Source of the DNA: Cylicocyclus nassatus
Lineage: Eukaryota > Nematoda > Chromadorea > Rhabditida > Strongylidae
Assembly (NCBI GenBank): GCA_958299035.1
Contig: CATQJL010000112.1
Location: 45,528,941 to 45,592,940 of the forward strand
DNA: 64,000 nucleotides
Reading direction: 5' to 3'
Below are positions 23,566 through 36,700 of the stretch, piece after piece. Each line of letters begins with the position of its first letter. The first letter of the stretch is position 1. The position numbers and the translations under genes are program-made. The notes beneath the pieces were generated by a model. That model did not search any database. It was not told the DNA's origin and saw only the letters and a list, made by a program, of their open reading frames with translations.

Positions 23566-24056
23566 TTGTTAATGCAGAAATGATGCCCGTAAAGTAGCGT
23601 AAAGGGGAAATCGTACAGGTGAAGAAAATAATGAGTTTACCAAGTGTGAAAGTATCGTGTGGAGCTGAACATATTGTTCCTCGCGACATCGGCTAAGGCT
23701 TAACTGGATAGGGCTTAAATGGGTAGTGAACGTTTTGACGATGTCGCAAAGAAGGTTTCTCAATAAACGCGCCACGTGGAATCACAAAGCAATTTTCTGG
23801 AAACTTCTTGCAATTGGCTGCAAGAAATTTCTTCCCAAATTCAAAAGTCAATAAATGCTTGTCAAGGCGAAGTTGGCGTTATTGAATGGCTTGCGCTGAG
23901 AGAAGGAAGTTTTTGAAGTTATGTGTTTACAATTCTTGAATCTAACCAATAGGGCGGTATAAAGAGATGGGCTGTCAGAACATTCCTGCCAAATAAATAT
24001 GACTCCTCTTCGCACGAAGGTATTCTTACCAATGCTGATAGATGAATCATTATGAC

Positions 24057-24889
24057 TTATAATAACAGGCTAGGGGTGTTTAAGTGTTTTTGTGTGCGTG
24101 TCTGTCTGTCTGTTTGTCTGTAACGAAATTCACAGAACGAGTCGCAGACATGATTTCAAGCCGCAATTTTTTGCACAACATGCACCGACACCATCCAGAT
24201 TCACCATGCCAAAGCACAAGCAGATCCATTGAGTAGGGCCCTAAAAAATCGCACTCTAAACGATCCACTTGACTTCTGGCGCGCAATATTGGGTCCGTGT
24301 TACCACTTTTTGCAAAGTCGTGATTATGTTTGACAAGTAAATGCATAAATGGTCAATTTGCCAGGTATTTACCTGAGCATTTGAGAAGATTTTTGCACAG
24401 GGATGTAGCTCGCCGTGGATACTATCCTTATGGCGTCTACCAAGCCACGAAAAAATTCAAAAGTGTTTTAGTTCTACACTAGATGGCAAACCCGGCTCCG
24501 CCCGGGACCAAACTTTGCACACATACACTTCGGGGCAGGGAGCGGCCTATGACACGCTCCCTGCCCCGAAGTATATGTGTGCCAAGTTTGGTCCCGATCG
24601 GTTCAGAAATAAAAATTTCTATTCCGCACATACGTACAGACAGACAGACATACATACAGACAGATATTCAGCTTTATATATAAGATTTGTTCTTCATCCT
24701 CCAAAGTTTCAACCACGCAAAATACCGATCTCACACGAAAAAGCTTACGGAATGAGCAGTTATTTACGATTCATTCGTGAAGGCGGGCATTGCGTGGTAT
24801 GTTTCAGTGCTATGTTATGCGGGAATGAGTATGGCACATAGATAGAAGAACCAGTGCGAGCCTCTGCGAAGTAAAGGTGACGCACTGGT
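24057..24889 (+). mobile_element. dispersed hairpin-ended repeat, copy B
   Basis: It aligns with copy A from ttataataacaggctaggg to the end hairpin region CCAGTGCGAGCCTCTGCG...CGCACTGG, here slightly decayed in the inner stem. It carries its own insertion of about 210 bp (about 24473-24685). That insertion contains a near-perfect inverted repeat at 24502-24593 (arms about 40 bp, ACCAAACTTTGCACACATA) followed by a (CAGA)n/(CATA)n stretch. Confidence 0.6.
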
Positions 24890-25168
24890 AATAAATATCG
24901 GTCGGGGTTAAAGGAGTCACTCCTTCGAAAAGCAATTCAAGAACTCTGCTAGTATGGAGAGCTGATTCAGTTGATAGAATAACAAAAGTAGGTTCCGTTT
25001 TGGGCTGCGAAAAAATTAGAAGAATCCAAAAAGGCATTCCGCCTCTCCAAATAAACTGAAATCGCGGGCACTTTCACAGACTACTTCCTAGAAGAAAGAA
25101 TTTCTGTTCTTGGGTAATAATAATAGCGCTTGTGCCCAGTCAGTGAAAGTCTACTAATCCACTGCATA

Positions 25169-25901
25169 CAGTCGAGTAGATTTCCTGCTTAATATAGTGT
25201 CCCTGCAGACGCGACAACGCTGGGGCGTCAATAAATGCCTTGCGAGTTCCCCAGCCAGTGTTTTCCAGTGTTTTCTTTGTTTATTCCATGCTTTTTAGTT
25301 GATTCGTTGCTGATAAAGAAGAAAAGGGTAAGTTAGAAGTTTATCATCGCATATTCTCATCCATATTCACAGATATACACGTGGAAGCATTTCGCGTCAG
25401 CTTCTTGTCTATTTTTTCGTCATTCCCTTTTCTTCTGTCACTTCTTCTTTCAAACCTCTTCCTTCTTGTGAGGCGTTTCTTTGAACGCTAGTTGGCTTGT
25501 CTTGCAGGAAATTCGGATTTTATCCATAAGAAATAGCATTTTAATCAAGTACTTCATGTGATAAAGACAACAAGTCAATCGTAAAAACCCACTAGCGTTC
25601 AAAGAAGTACCTCACAAGAAGAAAGAGGCATGAAGTGACAAAAAAAATAGACAGGAAGCTGACGCGAACTGCTTCCACGTGGATATCTGTAAATACGCGA
25701 TGATAAAACTCCTCAGAAAACAGAAACTACTCTTTAACTTACCCTTTTCTTCTTTATCAGCAACGAATCACCTAAAAAGCATGGAATAAACAAAGAAAAC
25801 ACTGGAAAACACTGGCTGGGGAACTCGCAAGGCATTTATTGACGCCCCAGCGTTGTCGCGTCTGCAGGTACACTATATTAAGCAGGAAATCTACTCGACT
25901 G
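25169..25901. repeat. 733-bp TA-flanked foldback with arms of about 350 bp
   Basis: The ends CAGTCGAGTAGATTTCCTGC and GCAGGAAATCTACTCGACTG are perfect, and the inversion continues, with gradual divergence, to the centre near 25540. TA flanks it at 25167-25168 and 25902-25903. Paralogous empty sites (tacatccattat near 35285 and tacatgcattac near 27436) carry one TA. This is the Tc1/mariner-type target, but with arms far longer than usual. No transposase frame. Confidence 0.75.
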
Positions 25902-28900
25902 TACATCAATTGTGGTTTCCCTAAATAAAGGCTACGGAAAACAATTTTTGTTAATCTTTGAGCTATGAAGATTTTCGGTGAGAATGATAAAGTAGTACAT
26001 AGTGATCCGACAAAGGCACTATGGTGTATAGTGCAAATGAGTGCGTAAATTTTTTTCACGCCTAACTTGAGCGAACCCTGTTCGGAGGCTTATTTCCGAA
26101 TACCTCATTTGCGTGCTACCACAAAAAACGATTATGCATGTGTTATGTGAGAGGCCTGTTCTGGACTGCGTTTGGAACGTGCAAATCACGCATCACCCCT
26201 GAAAAAAATGTGCTGATCCGTAGATTTTGGAATAATAGGGTAAGACATTACCATGCAGTGCCGCCTCTGCAAAATTTCAACACTGGAATGCGTAGCCGGC
26301 TATATCTTGGAGATTATAGAAAGGGATTTTATTCTTGATTTGATAAAGCGGAATGGCGATTGAACATGTTGGTTTACCAGGCCACCATAGCGAATCATTC
26401 GCCTTACGTCACCTCGTTCTGTGTGGATAATTGGCTCATTGTCTCTACCATTTGCTTTTCAGATACACAAAAAAAACCGCTCTCCCCCCAATCCTCTATA
26501 GCTAAAATCCTGAAAGATATGTAGTGCCCGAAAAGACAGATGAAGAAAGTAATGCGTTTACTTAGCGTGAAAACATATTTATGAAGCTGAAAACATCGTT
26601 TTTTGCGATATCGGTTGAAGCACTGGAATAGTAATCTGACGTAAATGTTGCAAAGCTTAGAGGTTCCCCAGTAAATGCCCACGTGGTACCACAAACCAAT
26701 TTTCTGGAACGTGGTGTTGGCTGCAAGAAATTTTTCCCTAACTCTATTCAATAAGTGCTTGTCAAGATGAAGTTTCGCGTCATTGACTAGCGCATGAAGG
26801 AAGTTCTAGAAGCTATGCATTTGTATTTTATGGAAATATCCTCAAGTCATTTGTAACTTAATATGTGAAAGTGCACACATTGCACGGCAAGCGACGGCAC
26901 CCTTACTATTAACTTTTCAGTACAACCTTTTCTAGTCTAAAGAACCTTAAATTTGTGTTCTACTAGTTGACATATGTCCAACAGAAACAAAAACAGACAT
27001 ACAAACAAGGAGAAATCATTGGAAATGAGCAGGTCCTTATCTTGCAGTTCGTCAGTTAGCATGCATAGTGTGCAGTAGACATATTAAGTTACGAATGACT
27101 CGACGATACACTCAACTCAGAATGGCATGAAAATGAAGGGTTGCCAGAACATTCCTGTCAAATAAATATGACTCCTCCTTGCATGAAGGCTTTCCCAACA
27201 ATGTTGACGGACAAAGTAAAGTATCTGGCCGTAATCAACGAATTCCGCTGCAGTACATCTACTCCTTCAACAAAAGTAGGTTCCGTTTTAGGCTGCGAAA
27301 AAAAGAAGAATCCAAAGAGACAGTTCCCCTCTCCTTGAACCGTGAATGTGGGCACTTTACAATATTGTTTCCTAGGAGTTTTCGAATGATAATAATAGCG
27401 CTTGTGCCCCGATCAGTGAAACTGTATCCCTACATACATGCATTACACTTTCTCCAAATGAAGGCTATGGAAAAACAGTTTTTTTGCTAATCTTTGGGCT
27501 ATGGGGATTTTTGGTGAGAATGATAAAGTAGTACGTAGTGAATTGACAAAGGCACTATGGTGTAGAGTGCAAATGCGTGAGTTTTTTCCATGCATAATTT
27601 GAGCGCGCAACCCTGTTCGGGGGCATATTTCCGTATATCTCACTTGCGTGCTACAGCAAAAAAAGAACGATTGTGCATGTATAATTTGAGTTATGCCTGT
27701 TCTGGATAGCGTTTTCAAAAATGTCGTAGATCTTGGACAAAGGATGAGGTGCCGGGGGGGGGGGGCACGCAGAAAGTGACAATGCGCGCAAAATGCAAGC
27801 AGTGTAAAATGCTCTCTAAGTCTTACAAAATTTGACTGTGGCATAAAGTCATATTTCTGCCCCCACTCCCATCCCCCTTGGCGCCGTGTCACTTTAGTGC
27901 CGAGCAATTTTGAAAGGCACAAAAACTGAGAATTGTCGCCTTCCGCATCACACCCATTCCAATGCAGTGGCGTCGCTGCATGCTGTCAACGTTGAAATAT
28001 CTAGCCGGCTATTTCAGAAATCGTAAAAAGGGATTTTATTCTTAAATTGATAAAGCAGCCGAATGGCGATTGAACTGTGACTTTACCAGGCACCATAGAG
28101 AATCACTGGCCTTAGTCACCTCATTGTGCGCGAATAATCGGCTCATTGTCTCCACCAACTTTTCAGATGCGCAAGAAATCCCGTCGGCCCTGGAAAATAC
28201 GTAGTGCCCGAAAATTATCTGCCCTTCCAACAATTTTTCTATACAGACCTTCTATATTACTACTGGCTAACAATAAGAAAGAATGTCAGGCGCTTCAGCA
28301 GAAAAATAGTTTTCTTCAACTCAGATTCATACTAGCCTCCGGACGGGTGAAAAACTGCCTACGAGTCTTAGGCCTATAAAGCTTTGAACTGAACATTTCC
28401 AAAGCGTTGCACAGAAGTCTAAGCTGGTAATTTGATCAAGTTGCAACTTTTGTACTCATAAATAGTGAAGCTAAGCGGATTAGGATCTCAGCTGTGGGAG
28501 AATATCAAACTTTTGTTGATTATTCAACGTTGCAGCCAAAATAAATCCTGCGCAAGGCGCCCGCCCATTCTTAATTCTTGCCGTGCACGCATTGATTTCC
28601 AGTGTTCTGCAGTGAAGTACCTTTTGACTACGAGAATCCCTATCGGAGTGGAAAGCTTCAAATTGTTAGACGTAGTATAGTGAAGTACACAGTTCAAAAA
28701 CTAAGAAAACGTAATTCTCTTCCTTCAGTAATTTCAGCACCATCATTAGATATACAGCAGAGACGAAAAATCAAAACTAATTTTGAAACCGAAAATTCGA
28801 AGGATTGGATGTTCAAACACGATTTTTTTATTTTTTATCAGTAGCTTGACTGGCTCTGATCTGAGGCAAACTGCATTGCATGCGTTCACATTATTCTATA

Positions 28901-30268
28901 ACGAGCAGAACTGTGCCGCGCAAACGTTGCGACATGGTTTTGCAAAGAGGATATGTGGGGTTGGCAGCAACTTCTAGTTAAACTAGTGGAAATAAGTGAG
29001 ACTTGGAGCTACAACAACCGTGTGCTCCTGTCTCAAACTATTGCCCCTAGAGGAGAAAGATTGCCAAGTGATTACGGCAATCCACGTTTTACCCACTCAA
29101 ACACTGCTCCTTATTCAGCTTGGAGAGTTGCTCGTGGGCCTGCGCTTTGAAAGCGCCATTCTAGTCTGTCATAGAGCCATATCTTGCAAGTGAACGCGAT
29201 CTTGATCGATCAACGTTCCAGCATGGAGCCAGCACTGCGTTGGAAACGCGCTAGAACGGCGCTGGCGCGGCGGTTGCACGGCCAACTCTGAATGCTGCCT
29301 TACCGCTAAACGCATTTGCAAATGAGCACAACTAACCAAATATGGCTTCAATCATATAATTTTTGTAATCCCATATTAGGAACAGTAGTATGGCAGGATG
29401 CGTAAGCAAGATCTGAATAAAAATCCACTTTAAACGGTATTTGAGCGTCTAAGTATAAAGTGAATGTTTGTAGGAAGACATAATATGAGTAGGAGATCCA
29501 AATCGAAGAATATTGGATGCGAGATATGCCCGACCTAAAAAGCACTTGGGCTTTTCGCTCTCAACCAATTTTCGATGTTAACCAGTCTCCTACGCATGCG
29601 CATTATGTAAGGGTTGAAATACTGACTAATATTTAGGATACCAAAAAAAATCAAATTTCATGTTCCATGAGAAATTGCGAAAACTCAGTGATGTAAGATC
29701 AGAACAAGAAATTATCAGCCACAACCGTGAAATCCATGGCGCTAAATGATTTTCAGTAAAGAAGCTGATTTCTGTTTCCTGAGTCATCGAACGCTCATGC
29801 ATGCTAAGTCAGTTGCCAGAACATAATAATTCCGTAATGGACAGATAAAAGAGCCTCAAGCAAGGACATGCATAAACCTTTACTAGAAATCCGCCGACAC
29901 TCGCAGCCTAAATGCTTTAAATTCTTAAAAGCGCTGAGCATTCAATCTTTTTGTAGATTTATTTCAAAAGACGAGCATCTCTGTAACTACTGCATGGATG
30001 AGATAACCCTCCTTTTGACACTTTTGAAGAATTAATTGCTATCGAATAGTGTTATCTCTGGTAGCCGATAGCTATTTGCATGAAATCTTTGTTTCCATGC
30101 GGAAAAATTCTGCAATTTAATGCACTGGCTGCAAAAGGACAAAATGTGCAAATGTCGGAAAGTGCTAGCTAAGTACTTCTAAAGCTTTGGTCTTGTTAAT
30201 GAAAGCAGTCTTTCATTAGCTCTCTCTGCAAATGATGAGAAGAGAAGCAGAAAATAGTCGAAAAGCTT

Positions 30269-30768
30269 NNNNNNNNNNNNNNNNNNNNNNNNNNNNNNNN
30301 NNNNNNNNNNNNNNNNNNNNNNNNNNNNNNNNNNNNNNNNNNNNNNNNNNNNNNNNNNNNNNNNNNNNNNNNNNNNNNNNNNNNNNNNNNNNNNNNNNNN
30401 NNNNNNNNNNNNNNNNNNNNNNNNNNNNNNNNNNNNNNNNNNNNNNNNNNNNNNNNNNNNNNNNNNNNNNNNNNNNNNNNNNNNNNNNNNNNNNNNNNNN
30501 NNNNNNNNNNNNNNNNNNNNNNNNNNNNNNNNNNNNNNNNNNNNNNNNNNNNNNNNNNNNNNNNNNNNNNNNNNNNNNNNNNNNNNNNNNNNNNNNNNNN
30601 NNNNNNNNNNNNNNNNNNNNNNNNNNNNNNNNNNNNNNNNNNNNNNNNNNNNNNNNNNNNNNNNNNNNNNNNNNNNNNNNNNNNNNNNNNNNNNNNNNNN
30701 NNNNNNNNNNNNNNNNNNNNNNNNNNNNNNNNNNNNNNNNNNNNNNNNNNNNNNNNNNNNNNNNNNNN
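30269..30768. other. assembly gap, exactly 500 N
   Basis: The run is a placeholder, so real size is unknown. The array unit stops at the left edge and retroelement coding sequence starts at the right edge, so the missing DNA should hold most of the retroelement's reverse transcriptase and its 5' junction. Confidence 0.95.
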
Positions 30769-31592
30769 GGAATATAAAACTAGAGTGGTACCGCAAACCC
30801 AGCTGCAAAAACATTTTAGTACATTATTTGTCTGCGCATCCCAGCAAGCTTAAAAAGGCGGTTATAGGGAACATGTATCGGACAGCAGCAAAAGTGTCTT
30901 CGGGCGTGCAGGAGCGAATTTACTCTATGGACTTAGCTTATCAAGTAGCTCAGTCTAATGGGTATGCCGGTGAGCCTATCCCAAACCCTCGCGGGTTTGT
31001 AGGACGCAGAGCCAGTTCCGGCAGCCCGGATGCGCCACTAACCAAAATTAGTTTCTGCTTGCCGTTCGTATCGGATAAGATAAGCGCGGCAGTGCGGCGA
31101 TGCGGACATCTCGCGGGTTTGCAAGACGATGTCAGGGTGGTCGATATACCACCCTCGAACCTAAAACGTCAATTGGTCCGAAATCGATCTTACGATTGTA
31201 CATGCCTAACCCCAGCTTGTGTCGTTTGCCCATTTGGCAAAGAAGGTGATTGCATGATCTCCGGGGTTATTTATCTCATCACATGTTTATCGTGTGGTGA
31301 TACGTATATCGGAGAAACAGGACGACCTCTTTGCTGCCGTGTTAAAGAACATCTGGATGGGTTAAATAAACTGAAAGCAGTTACGCCGTTAGGCAGCCAT
31401 CGCATTTCGTGCCATGAAAATGCTGAGATCAGTATTGGAGTGACTATATTGGCGTACGAGCCCGACCTCCTAGCGCGCAAAACTTTGGAAGCGTTCTGGA
31501 TCAACACCAAGAATCCAAAGATGAACCGGAAGGAAGAGTGCATAGCCATCACCAATGAACTAGCGCCATATCAATACCTCTGTGGGTTTTGA
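30769..31592 (+). CDS. Penelope-like retroelement: RT C-terminus plus GIY-YIG endonuclease (5' partial)
   Basis: The frame is open from the N gap (first full codon 30771) to TGA 31590-31592, giving 273 residues. It begins with the Penelope-like RT thumb, seen as WYRKPSCKNILVHYLSAHPS. A linker with a Cys cluster (CTC..C..C..C, about 31195-31250) follows. Then comes a GIY-YIG nuclease: GVIY at 31263-31274, TYIGETG at 31302-31322, Arg and His in CCRVKEH, and the metal-binding Glu in LEAFWINTKNP (31488-31490). RT plus C-terminal GIY-YIG is the diagnostic architecture of endonuclease-bearing Penelope-like elements; the enzyme copies element RNA and nicks the target. The visible part has no stop or frameshift, so it is recent. 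The alternative of a host GIY-YIG gene is excluded by the RT thumb. Confidence 0.9.
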
Positions 31593-31616
31593 TATGAGGT
31601 CAGGTCACCCGAGCAC

Positions 31617-31624
31617 TATAAATA
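31617..31624 (+). promoter_or_regulatory. TATA-like box after the retroelement frame
   Basis: TATAAATA followed by GGGGAGGAGG lies 25 bp after the stop codon. Penelope-like elements often have internal promoters in repeated ends, so this could start transcription of a tandem or following copy. This is a motif match only. Confidence 0.3.
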
Positions 31625-31798
31625 GGGGAGGAGGTATAGTGTGAGTATATGGTGGTCTAACACATCATCACACGTTATCGAAGGTGAGTCTTGGTTACCC
31701 GATCTCCCTTTGCCTTTGCCTCTCTCCAATCTGACTTTCGTCTTGAGCTGAGATCTTGGCGTCTAGGAGAATGTTTCACTTATGTTTTCGACTTTCTA

Positions 31799-31834
31799 GG
31801 CTCTGACGAAGGCGATCCCGCCGAAACGTTGGCC
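31799..31834 (+). ncRNA. hammerhead-ribozyme-like core of the Penelope-like element
   Basis: CTGACGA (31803-31809) is followed by a stem II GGCG/CGCC with loop ATCC (31811-31822), then GAAA (31823-31826) and CGTT. Flanking GGCT and GGCC (31799-31802, 31831-31834) can pair as stem I. Stem III would be only ACGU, which is self-complementary, so cleavage would need a dimer. Minimal stem III hammerheads are known in Penelope-like elements. Activity is not shown. Confidence 0.5.
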
Positions 31835-32375
31835 GTGAATAAAGTGTGGCTGATATCTTGGTTGACGCTTAGCAAGCCTAAACGATTATCAACTGTTGAT
31901 GCCAAGATTAATAAACAACCGAAGTTGGACAATATGTGGATAGTGTTTACGTGAGCAAGCTAGAATTTTTGTGAAAATCTTACGAACTGAATTATGATTT
32001 TTCTTGATTTTTCGGGCAGTTGAATCTTTTTAGTTCTTGCCTCGAAACTCGAGGTGGATCAGAGCTGTTGCTAAGGCAAGACAGCCATCTTGTAGAGCTT
32101 GCTTTGCTCTATCGATTGATACTTGAAAGCTATTCAGGAATGAAGAGTGTATGACTTGTTGCGGTTGAAATTCAAAACGGACATTAATTTCCGGACAACC
32201 TAATACTTGATTTACACTGAAATTGAAGCAGCTTTAAGCGAAAAACTGCAAATGGCAACAAGCAGTGAGCTCAGAAAATTAAAAGAATTTATCTGCCTAT
32301 CAAGTCGCTCTTTTGCTCTCACGATTACTGAATAAAATGATATACTCGAAAAGCATACGAAAATGTAATGATCTA

Positions 32376-32592
32376 CCCTAATTTCACGCGTACAAGGCGC
32401 GGGGTGGTCCCAGCTTTCATCGACCAGCCCAAACACGGCAAAGGACTTCGCAACCAAAGGAACCCCATACCGTGCTGCGTTTTGCCTGACGAATCGTGCG
32501 GCATAATGATCGCTTTTTAAAACAAGATGGGGCGGCTGAGCAGCTCGATGAAAGCTAGGACCACCCCGCGCCTTGTACGCGTGAAATTAGGG
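32376..32592. repeat. 217-bp TA-flanked palindrome, CCCTAATTTC ends
   Basis: The arms CCCTAATTTCACGCGTACAA and TTGTACGCGTGAAATTAGGG continue inward for about 48 bp, with TA at 32374-32375 and 32593-32594. The array paralogue near 18890 is uninterrupted. The ends match those of 54701-55293, so both belong to one family. Confidence 0.75.
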
Positions 32593-32905
32593 TAATTAAG
32601 TACTGAATAGAAGGCGGCTTTTTTTGCTCTAAAATATTTTTATATATAAAAGGTTACGTGAGCTTTCTTGCCATAAAAAACTTTTTTGGATTCTTTGTGT
32701 TTATAACTTTACCAAGCATGTCTATCAGCGTTCATAAACGTTAGTGTTCCTAAACGTCTTATAAAAACTGCAGAAAATTTTGTCTTGCTCCTTACACGTT
32801 TGCAGGTCTGTTATGACCAGGCCTTGGCTTCATTTGTAAGCTTGCTCAATCTTCGCAACTAGAACTTCGTGAGTATTGACCTGGATGAAAAAGAAATGAC
32901 ATATA

Positions 32906-33776
32906 TTAGGGTGAACGGTAAAAAATGGGACACCTACGAAATAACTGGAGGTTTCTCAAGAATGAGAAGCGATTAGATATTCCAGTTTTGATAGATGTTA
33001 GAATATTTTATTCTCTTTCAGATAATACCTATATAAGGTCATTTACATAATTAATAATTTTTATACTTGCTGAAATGTAGAGTTAATCACCTCGACAAAT
33101 TATGAACTTTGAGCAGTATCTGCGCAGTGAAACATGTGAGACCACCCAAAGTTCTACTGCTGGAGTGGATGGTGGGACAGTCACCAAGTCCACGACGGCT
33201 TGGTGGCCTCAACTTCCAAAGTCAGGAGATATGGCCATTAGCAGCTTCGAAAACGAAGATACGTGTTATCCAATTCCTTCCAGGTGAACACATATTTTCT
33301 AGTTACCATCTGATAGAGCTTTTTACGCTCTGTCTATCCATGTGCAGCTTGCCTCAGATTTTGTCCATTTTCGGAAAATATAGGGCAAAACATAATTTTT
33401 TGGTTCTTAGTGCGCCAAAAATAGCTATTTTTCAGGTTTTTTTCGCAATTTTTCTTGAAATTGAAAAGAAATCTTAGGCATTTAACATATCGTTTAAAAG
33501 AGCATGAAAAGCTCTTTCGAATGGTATGTCATTTTCTTTACGTCTTTACGGTATAGCAGTGCAAGATTGAGAATTGTTCAAAAAATCCCGTCGGAGTTCT
33601 TCACGACGCCACGCGTACGGTCATGAGAGAGGAGCGGTAACGCGTTGCCAGAATAATAGGCGAAGGTCGGTTATGTAAGCGACGTTTGAGTTGCAGCCTG
33701 CTTGTTATTGGTGAGGACAAAAAATCTTAAAATGTATTAAAAATCAAGCTGTCCCATTTTTTACCGTTCACCCTAA
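32906..33776. repeat. 871-bp TA-flanked element, TTAGGGTGAACGG ends
   Basis: Perfect inverted ends TTAGGGTGAACGGTAAAAAA and TTTTTTACCGTTCACCCTAA, with TA at 32904-32905 and 33777-33778. The array paralogue near 19475 lacks it. A 122-codon plus-strand frame at 33109-33477 resembles no transposase and has no supporting features; I do not call it a gene. Confidence 0.75.
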
Positions 33777-36700
33777 TAGTATGCTGCAAAAGTTTCGCAA
33801 ATATTTGGCGAGAAGTTCAAGTGTTAAAAGAGGCTCTTGAACTACACAGCATTTCTTTGATTTCGTCTCTCTCAACTCTCGACTCTCTGAAAGTGTCCGT
33901 TAGAACTCAATTTTGCTAGAGTTCCAAAAGATATCTTAGGAAACCAACGTCAGAAAAGGACAAAATGCTGGACTGAGTGTTCTTCATTTCTTTCGAAATT
34001 TACTAAGTCTGTGACCTTATTGATCAAGAATAACACAGAAAACAACAGAAGCTCCAAATACTGAATGAACAAAACCAAACGCTTTACTCATTGAATAAAA
34101 CAAGGTTTGAGCTTCCTTCCGTGAACAGTAGGCATAATAAATATAGCGGAGAATGTAACAAATAAGGCAATGAATGTCTCGAAATGTAATGGCCTAGAAA
34201 ATAATCTGGAGGATGATGTGATTAGTTCAATTTATACTCGAGAAAACTCTTCAGTTTAAAAATCTCTGGCTCAAAGTGGATTCCTTCTTGAAAAGCTGAA
34301 GACCCTGAGAATACATTTTCTATTTTTTCGAAGAAAAAATGTGTCATGAAGAATATAGATAGAAATGATAGCGAGTCTACAGAGTACGAACTGCAATTAT
34401 CACTTAACTTTAATTGATTCAGAGCTCTTTGTCTGCTTTTCAAAATTAATTCAAATCCAAACACCGCACTCTGCAATGAAACAAAAGCACAGTTGATTCT
34501 CCATCATTACGACCAATAATCTACTGATGCAAAAATCGAATCCGCAGAGAAAAGTAAAGGAGAAAGCTTGACTTGACATATGAAGAAAATAATACGTTCA
34601 ACAAGCGTATGAGAGCCTCATATGGAGCTGAACATTTGCTTTTTGCGACATCGGCTGAGGCCTAGCTGGATTAGTGAACGCTCTGACGTGAATGTCTCAA
34701 AGCTAAAGATTTTCCCAATAAATGCGCCACGTGGGATCACAAAACAATTTCTGGAAATTTCTTGCAATTGGCTGCAAGAAATTTTTTCTCATCAAGAGTC
34801 AATAAGTGCCTGTCAAGATGAAGTTTGGCGTCATTGGCTTGCACAGAAAGATCTTGAAGTTATGCATTTAAATTTTATGGAAATACATTCAACTCAGAAT
34901 GGCATGAAAATGAAGGATTGCCAGAATATTCCTGCAAAATAAACATGACCCCCCCCCCCCCTCCCCCCTCAAATAGAGGTTCTCCCACCAATTGTGACGG
35001 ATGAGTCATAATAATTATCTGGTCGAATCAACGAATTCCGCTGCAGTACATCTACTTCGTCAACTATTTGATAGCCCTACTTATATGCAGAGTTGATTCA
35101 GTCTGATAGAATAACAGAAGAAGATTTCAAACTAAAGAGTACAAAAAGACAGCCCACCTCTCCAAACAAACTGAGAATGTGGGTGGAAACTTCCCAAATA
35201 TTATTTTCAAAGAAAAAATTCTTATTCTCCCTTGCTAATAATAGCGCTTGTACTCAATCAGTGAAACTGTACTAATCTACTACATACATCCATTATACTT
35301 TTCCTGTCTACGGAATACAATTTCTCGCTAATCTTTGGGCTATGAGTTGGTGAAGATGATAAGGTAGTACATAGGGAATGGTGACTGCATAAATATAATC
35401 GCACCTGGAGCGATCATTTTTGGGTATTAATTTAGTGTCAAAAGCCGGTGGCATTGATTTTGTTTCAATTCAACAAAATTATATGCTAGAATAGTTTTGT
35501 AACAAGACAATTCTGCCTGCGCATCAAGCCATGTATCAAGTGCAAATGCGTCCGCAATTTTCCAGAAACGCAACCTGTTTGGAGGCCTATTTCCAAATAC
35601 CTCATTTGCGTGCTACAACAAAAAACGGTTTTGCGTGTATAATAGGAGTTATGCCTGTTCTGGGTTTCCTGAACATGCGAGTCAGAATCATCCTCAAAAA
35701 ATACCTTGATTCATAGGTCTTGGAATAGCAAGGTGGATGTTTTCCGGTGCAGCACTTCTGCAGGTTCTCAACATTGGGATCCCTACTCCGCCGACTAAAT
35801 CTCAGAAATTGTAAAATAGAGAGAATTTCACTTTGGATTTGATGAAGCTGGATGGCGATTGAGTATGTGAATTTATCAAGGCACCATAGTGATTCGGTGG
35901 CTTTACGTCACCTCGTTGTGCGGGGATAATTGGCTCATTGTCTCCACCAATTGCTTTTCAGATGCGTAAAAAAACCGTCCCTCGCCCTCCTCCCCTCTCT
36001 AGCCAAAGTCGCAGATGGACACATAGTACCTAAAAAGTTATTTTTAAGGACCCTTCTACATTAATTCGCCCGAGGGAGAGCATGTCAAGCGCATCATTAA
36101 AGAAAAAGAGTTCCGTCACCTCAGTTTTTTTCTGTCACTCACATGAGCTTCCAGGCGGAAAAAAACTGCCTACGAGTCAGAGGTCTATCTAGTTCATAAA
36201 TAGATATCCCCAAAGCGTTGCACAGAAGTCCTAATTTGATCAGTCTTTATCCTTCGTAGTCGTGAATAATGAAGTTATGGATCAGTTTCTGCTATGGGAG
36301 ATATTGATCTTTTGTTGATTATGTCCAAAGTACTCAAGGTAACCACCCCTGTGTATCCTGTACGCCCGACACTGAAATCAACCTATTGCAACACTCAATC
36401 AAAACGCTAGAATGATTGAGGAAATTTCAATTCAGAAAACCCTATAAAATCCCCGATATTCCATGAGGAAAGTGGGAAAAATCAATGGCGTACACTCAGA
36501 TCATATCAGCACGCATCCGTGAAACTTTCCTTGGCTTTTGTTTTTTAGTGAAGCAATGGTTGGTCTCGTTTCCTGAGTCATCAATCGCTTATCTAATACT
36601 AGTTCCGCTGCCGCAAAAAACAGCTCGATAATGAAGAAAAGAAAAAAAAGCTTCATGCAAGATATGCACAAATTTCCTGCACTCCATTTGCGCACTCTTT

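Noticed and set aside
15468..28379. Frames of 60-80 codons in the array (for example 15468-15662 and 28146-28379) as a duplicated gene family
   Set aside because: Corresponding positions in other copies carry stops and frameshifts, with no excess of synonymous change by eye.
30179..30814. Long frames of 181 and 211 codons on both strands
   Set aside because: They consist of translated N and have no meaning.
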